From positions 372,001-436,000 of the forward strand of contig NC_015717.1 in NCBI RefSeq assembly GCF_000253295.1: a stretch of DNA of 64,000 nucleotides, in the 5' to 3' direction. Shown here piece by piece: positions 61,944 to 64,000 of the stretch. Source of the DNA: Hyphomicrobium sp. MC1. Its GTDB lineage: Bacteria; Pseudomonadota; Alphaproteobacteria; Rhizobiales; Hyphomicrobiaceae. The notes beneath the pieces are model-generated. The model was not told the DNA's origin, did no database searches, and saw nothing but the letters and a program-made list of their open reading frames with translations. The stretch's first letter is position 1. Each line of letters starts with the position of its first letter. Both the position numbers and the translations under genes were made by a program.

Positions 61944-61971
61944 GGCTTCATCTCCCGGTTTTTTACGCGGT

Positions 61972-62253
61972 TTATTGCAGGCCTGACGCGCGCATAGCTT
62001 CCATCTCGGCCTGTGCTTCCCCGAGTTCGTGCAAAATCCGCAGTGTTTCTGCGGCTTCGGCTTCATCGATTCGGCTCATCGCGAAGCCGACGTGAACGAG
62101 CACCCATTCGCCGACACACGTTTCAATCGGATTGTCGTCATCGATGATGCAGGCGACGTTCACCTGCCGTTTAACGCCGCTCACGTCGACTGTGGCAAGC
62201 CTCTTGTCTGCGTCGTCGATCTTTACGATGCGGCCTGGAATACCGAGACACAT
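61972..62253 (-). CDS. hypC: Hydrogenase maturation chaperone HypC
   Basis: 93 residues, starting MCLGIPGRIVKI with the Cys2 that binds the Fe fragment, then beta-barrel VKRQVNVACIIDDD. It shuttles the iron fragment between HypD and the large subunit. It overlaps the end of hypF by about 30 bases on the same strand. Confidence 0.95.
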   Translation of the reverse strand: MCLGIPGRIVKIDDADKRLATVDVSGVKRQVNVACIIDDDNPIETCVGEWVLVHVGFAMSRIDEAEAAETLRILHELGEAQAEMEAMRASGLQ

Positions 62254-64000
62254 GAGGTGCTTCCTTCGTTCGTTTTGTTTTTTGCAGCTGTGATGAGTTG
62301 GGCAGCAGCGATTACCGCCTGACCGAGCGACAATCCTCCGTCGCCGGCCGGCACGTCAGCGTGTGTCAGGACCTTGAAGCCTTTTGCTTGTAATCGGCCA
62401 AGGACTTGTTCGAGCAAAATTCGATTGTTGAAGCAGCCGCCAGACAGCGCGACGGTGTCGAAGCGTGGTTCTGTCTCGTCTTTGCGGATCGCGAGGCTGG
62501 CAGTCATGTCTACGATGCCTCGCGCGAGCCCTTTGTGAAAGCGAGCCGCCATGACGCCAATTGGCGTCTTCTGCATCAGGTCTTCAAGAATGGCCTGCCA
62601 AGCGGCGAGAGGTTCGATGTACGGAAGCCGCGTGCTTCCGAAATTTACAATCGTAAAAGGATAGGACAGCGCATCGTCTTCGTGCAGCAGTGCATTGTCA
62701 TCCACCGCGGCCTCGAGTTGCGCCGCGGCCTCGCCTTCATAACCTTGCCGGTCGAAGCACAGACCAAGAGCCGCGGCTACCGCATCGAATAAGCGCCCGC
62801 ACGATGAAGCTTTTGGCACGTTGATGTCGGCTTGCAGCATGGCGTCGACGATTTGGCGCGGCTTTGCATCGAGGCGGCGAAAAACGTCGAGATCGCTGAA
62901 ACGCTTTGCGTATTCCGGCCAACCCATCTCGGACGTGAGATGTGCGTAAAGATTTCGCCAGGGCTCGCGGGAGGCCACATCGCCACCCGGCATTGCTACC
63001 GGCTTAAATGTAGCCAGCCTCAAGGAGCGCGCGTAGTCGGCGAGTAGAAATTCTCCGCCCCAGATTTCTCCATCGTCGCCGAAGCCAAGACCGTCGAGCG
63101 CAATGCCAAGAACCGGAGCACCATGAAGCTCGCGGCCGTTCTCCGCCAGGCAACTTGCGATGTGGGCGTGATGATGTTGAATCTCGATAAGCGGGGCGAC
63201 CTGCTTTCGGGCAAGGCTCTCGGCATGCGTTCTGCTGCGATAGCTGATGTGGCGATCGCAGACGATGACTTCCGGTTGAGCATCGAGCATCCGACAATAA
63301 AGGTCGATCGTTCGCGCGAAATCATTGCTCGTCTGGATGTCGTCGAGGTCGCCGATATGCTGAGACAACACTGCGCTACTGCATTTCAAAACGCAAAACG
63401 TGCTTTTCAAATCGCCGCCAAGTGCGATGAGTGGTGGAGCCGCTTCGAAACCTTGTGGCAATCTCATCGCCGCTGGTGCGTAACCGCGCGAACGCCGAAT
63501 GATGCGCGCTTTGCTGGCGGCTATGCGCACGACTGAGTCGTCTACGCGGTTCAGAACATTGCGATTGTGAACAAGTGCGTAGGGCGTGATATCAGCGAGA
63601 TTCGATTTTGCGTCTTCGTCGGAAATGACTTGCGGTGAATCTGAGCGATTGCCGGAGGTCATAACCACGGGGCGATCAACGTTCTGAAGAAGAAGGGCGT
63701 GTAGTGGCGTTGTCGGCAACATGAAGCCGAGCGTTCGCAAACCTGGAGCAATCGCCTCGGGGAGCCGTTCGGGGCCGTTGGCATCGAGAAGGACGATTGG
63801 CGCGGCGGCGCTCGTCAGTGCGGTCTCATCATCCGCTGACACGGTCGCATGCTGCCGGATGACATCAAGGTCTCGCGCCATCAGGGCAAATGGTTTGCGG
63901 TCGCGGTTCTTGCGATCACGCAAGCGCTGTACCGCGTCGGTGCGGGTTGCGTCGCACGCAAGTTGGTAGCCGCCAAGTCCTTTAATCGCAACAATCTCTC
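62223..64000 (-). CDS. hypF: Carbamoyltransferase HypF, C-terminal part (cut by window end)
   Basis: About 592 residues are visible, running off the window end at GLGGYQLACDATR, the start of the YrdC-like adenylation domain. The C-terminal Kae1-like carbamoyltransferase carries HHHAHIASCLAENG and GIALDGLGFGDDGEIWGGEF. The missing N-terminal part would hold the acylphosphatase and zinc finger. It transfers carbamoyl to HypE for CN synthesis. The stop lies inside hypC by about 30 bases. hypA/hypB and the hydrogenase genes may lie beyond 64000. Confidence 0.95.
   Translation of the reverse strand, partial: EIVAIKGLGGYQLACDATRTDAVQRLRDRKNRDRKPFALMARDLDVIRQHATVSADDETALTSAAAPIVLLDANGPERLPEAIAPGLRTLGFMLPTTPLHALLLQNVDRPVVMTSGNRSDSPQVISDEDAKSNLADITPYALVHNRNVLNRVDDSVVRIAASKARIIRRSRGYAPAAMRLPQGFEAAPPLIALGGDLKSTFCVLKCSSAVLSQHIGDLDDIQTSNDFARTIDLYCRMLDAQPEVIVCDRHISYRSRTHAESLARKQVAPLIEIQHHHAHIASCLAENGRELHGAPVLGIALDGLGFGDDGEIWGGEFLLADYARSLRLATFKPVAMPGGDVASREPWRNLYAHLTSEMGWPEYAKRFSDLDVFRRLDAKPRQIVDAMLQADINVPKASSCGRLFDAVAAALGLCFDRQGYEGEAAAQLEAAVDDNALLHEDDALSYPFTIVNFGSTRLPYIEPLAAWQAILEDLMQKTPIGVMAARFHKGLARGIVDMTASLAIRKDETEPRFDTVALSGGCFNNRILLEQVLGRLQAKGFKVLTHADVPAGDGGLSLGQAVIAAAQLITAAKNKTNEGSTSCVSVFQAAS

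Noticed and set aside
1..64000. tRNA, rRNA, CRISPR, insertion sequence or prophage
   Set aside because: No tRNA-like arms, repeat-spacer arrays, transposase, integrase or phage structural genes were recognised in any frame.

Overview
The window reads as chromosomal DNA of a GC-rich alphaproteobacterium of the order Hyphomicrobiales, plausibly Hyphomicrobium-like. This placement is inferred from gene order (ribonuclease D, lptC/lptA, lptB, rpoN, hpf, ptsN; and queG next to a glutathione S-transferase and uppP) and protein character; no 16S rRNA or other taxonomic marker is present. I saw no tRNA, rRNA, CRISPR array, insertion sequence or phage gene.

Layout. 0-10 kb is housekeeping: a partial SDR gene, queG, a GST, uppP, ptsN, hpf, rpoN, lptB, a single fused lptC-lptA gene and a ribonuclease D. 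10-18.5 kb holds two EmrAB-type drug efflux pairs around a TetR regulator, then a general MFS permease. 18-22 kb has an aldo/keto reductase and an AbrB-family permease plus isochorismatase-like hydrolase, divergent from a TetR gene with two matching operators. 22-26.2 kb has small or poorly known genes, a possible structured RNA, an orphan BtuF-like protein and a MOSC protein. 26.6-31.7 kb is an HlyD/RbbA/ABC-2 exporter operon. 31.8-40 kb joins a polyamine-type ABC importer, an AraC regulator, a cytosolic copper amine oxidase and a DsbD_2/TauE-like membrane protein. 40-43.7 kb has a ThDP 2-oxoacid decarboxylase, a CBS-pair protein and a glutamate dehydrogenase.

43.7-47.4 kb is an ECF42-type sigma factor locus (YCII, VOC, sigma, DGPF protein, divergent SRPBCC protein, and a frameshifted small gene). 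Three promoter-like sites in it share TGTCGG-N17-CGTC, which suggests a compact self-contained regulon. 47.4-51.6 kb has LysR/SDR and TetR/SDR pairs and a nucleoside deoxyribosyltransferase. 51.7-58.8 kb has a nitrilase-family amidase, an FMN reductase, an NtaA/DszA-like flavin monooxygenase, an SsuABC-like importer and an AraC regulator, probably a scavenging module for an organic sulfur or nitrogen compound. 59-64 kb is hupE-hypE-hypD-hypC-hypF (hypF cut by the window end), maturation genes for a [NiFe] hydrogenase whose structural genes lie outside.

The observations I rate highest are the LptC-LptA-LptA fusion, the three-site ECF42 regulon, the paired TetR operators 30 bp apart, and an interleaved double helix (pseudoknot or switch) near 23.2 kb. 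All functional assignments come from reading the sequence and family knowledge; no database search was run.
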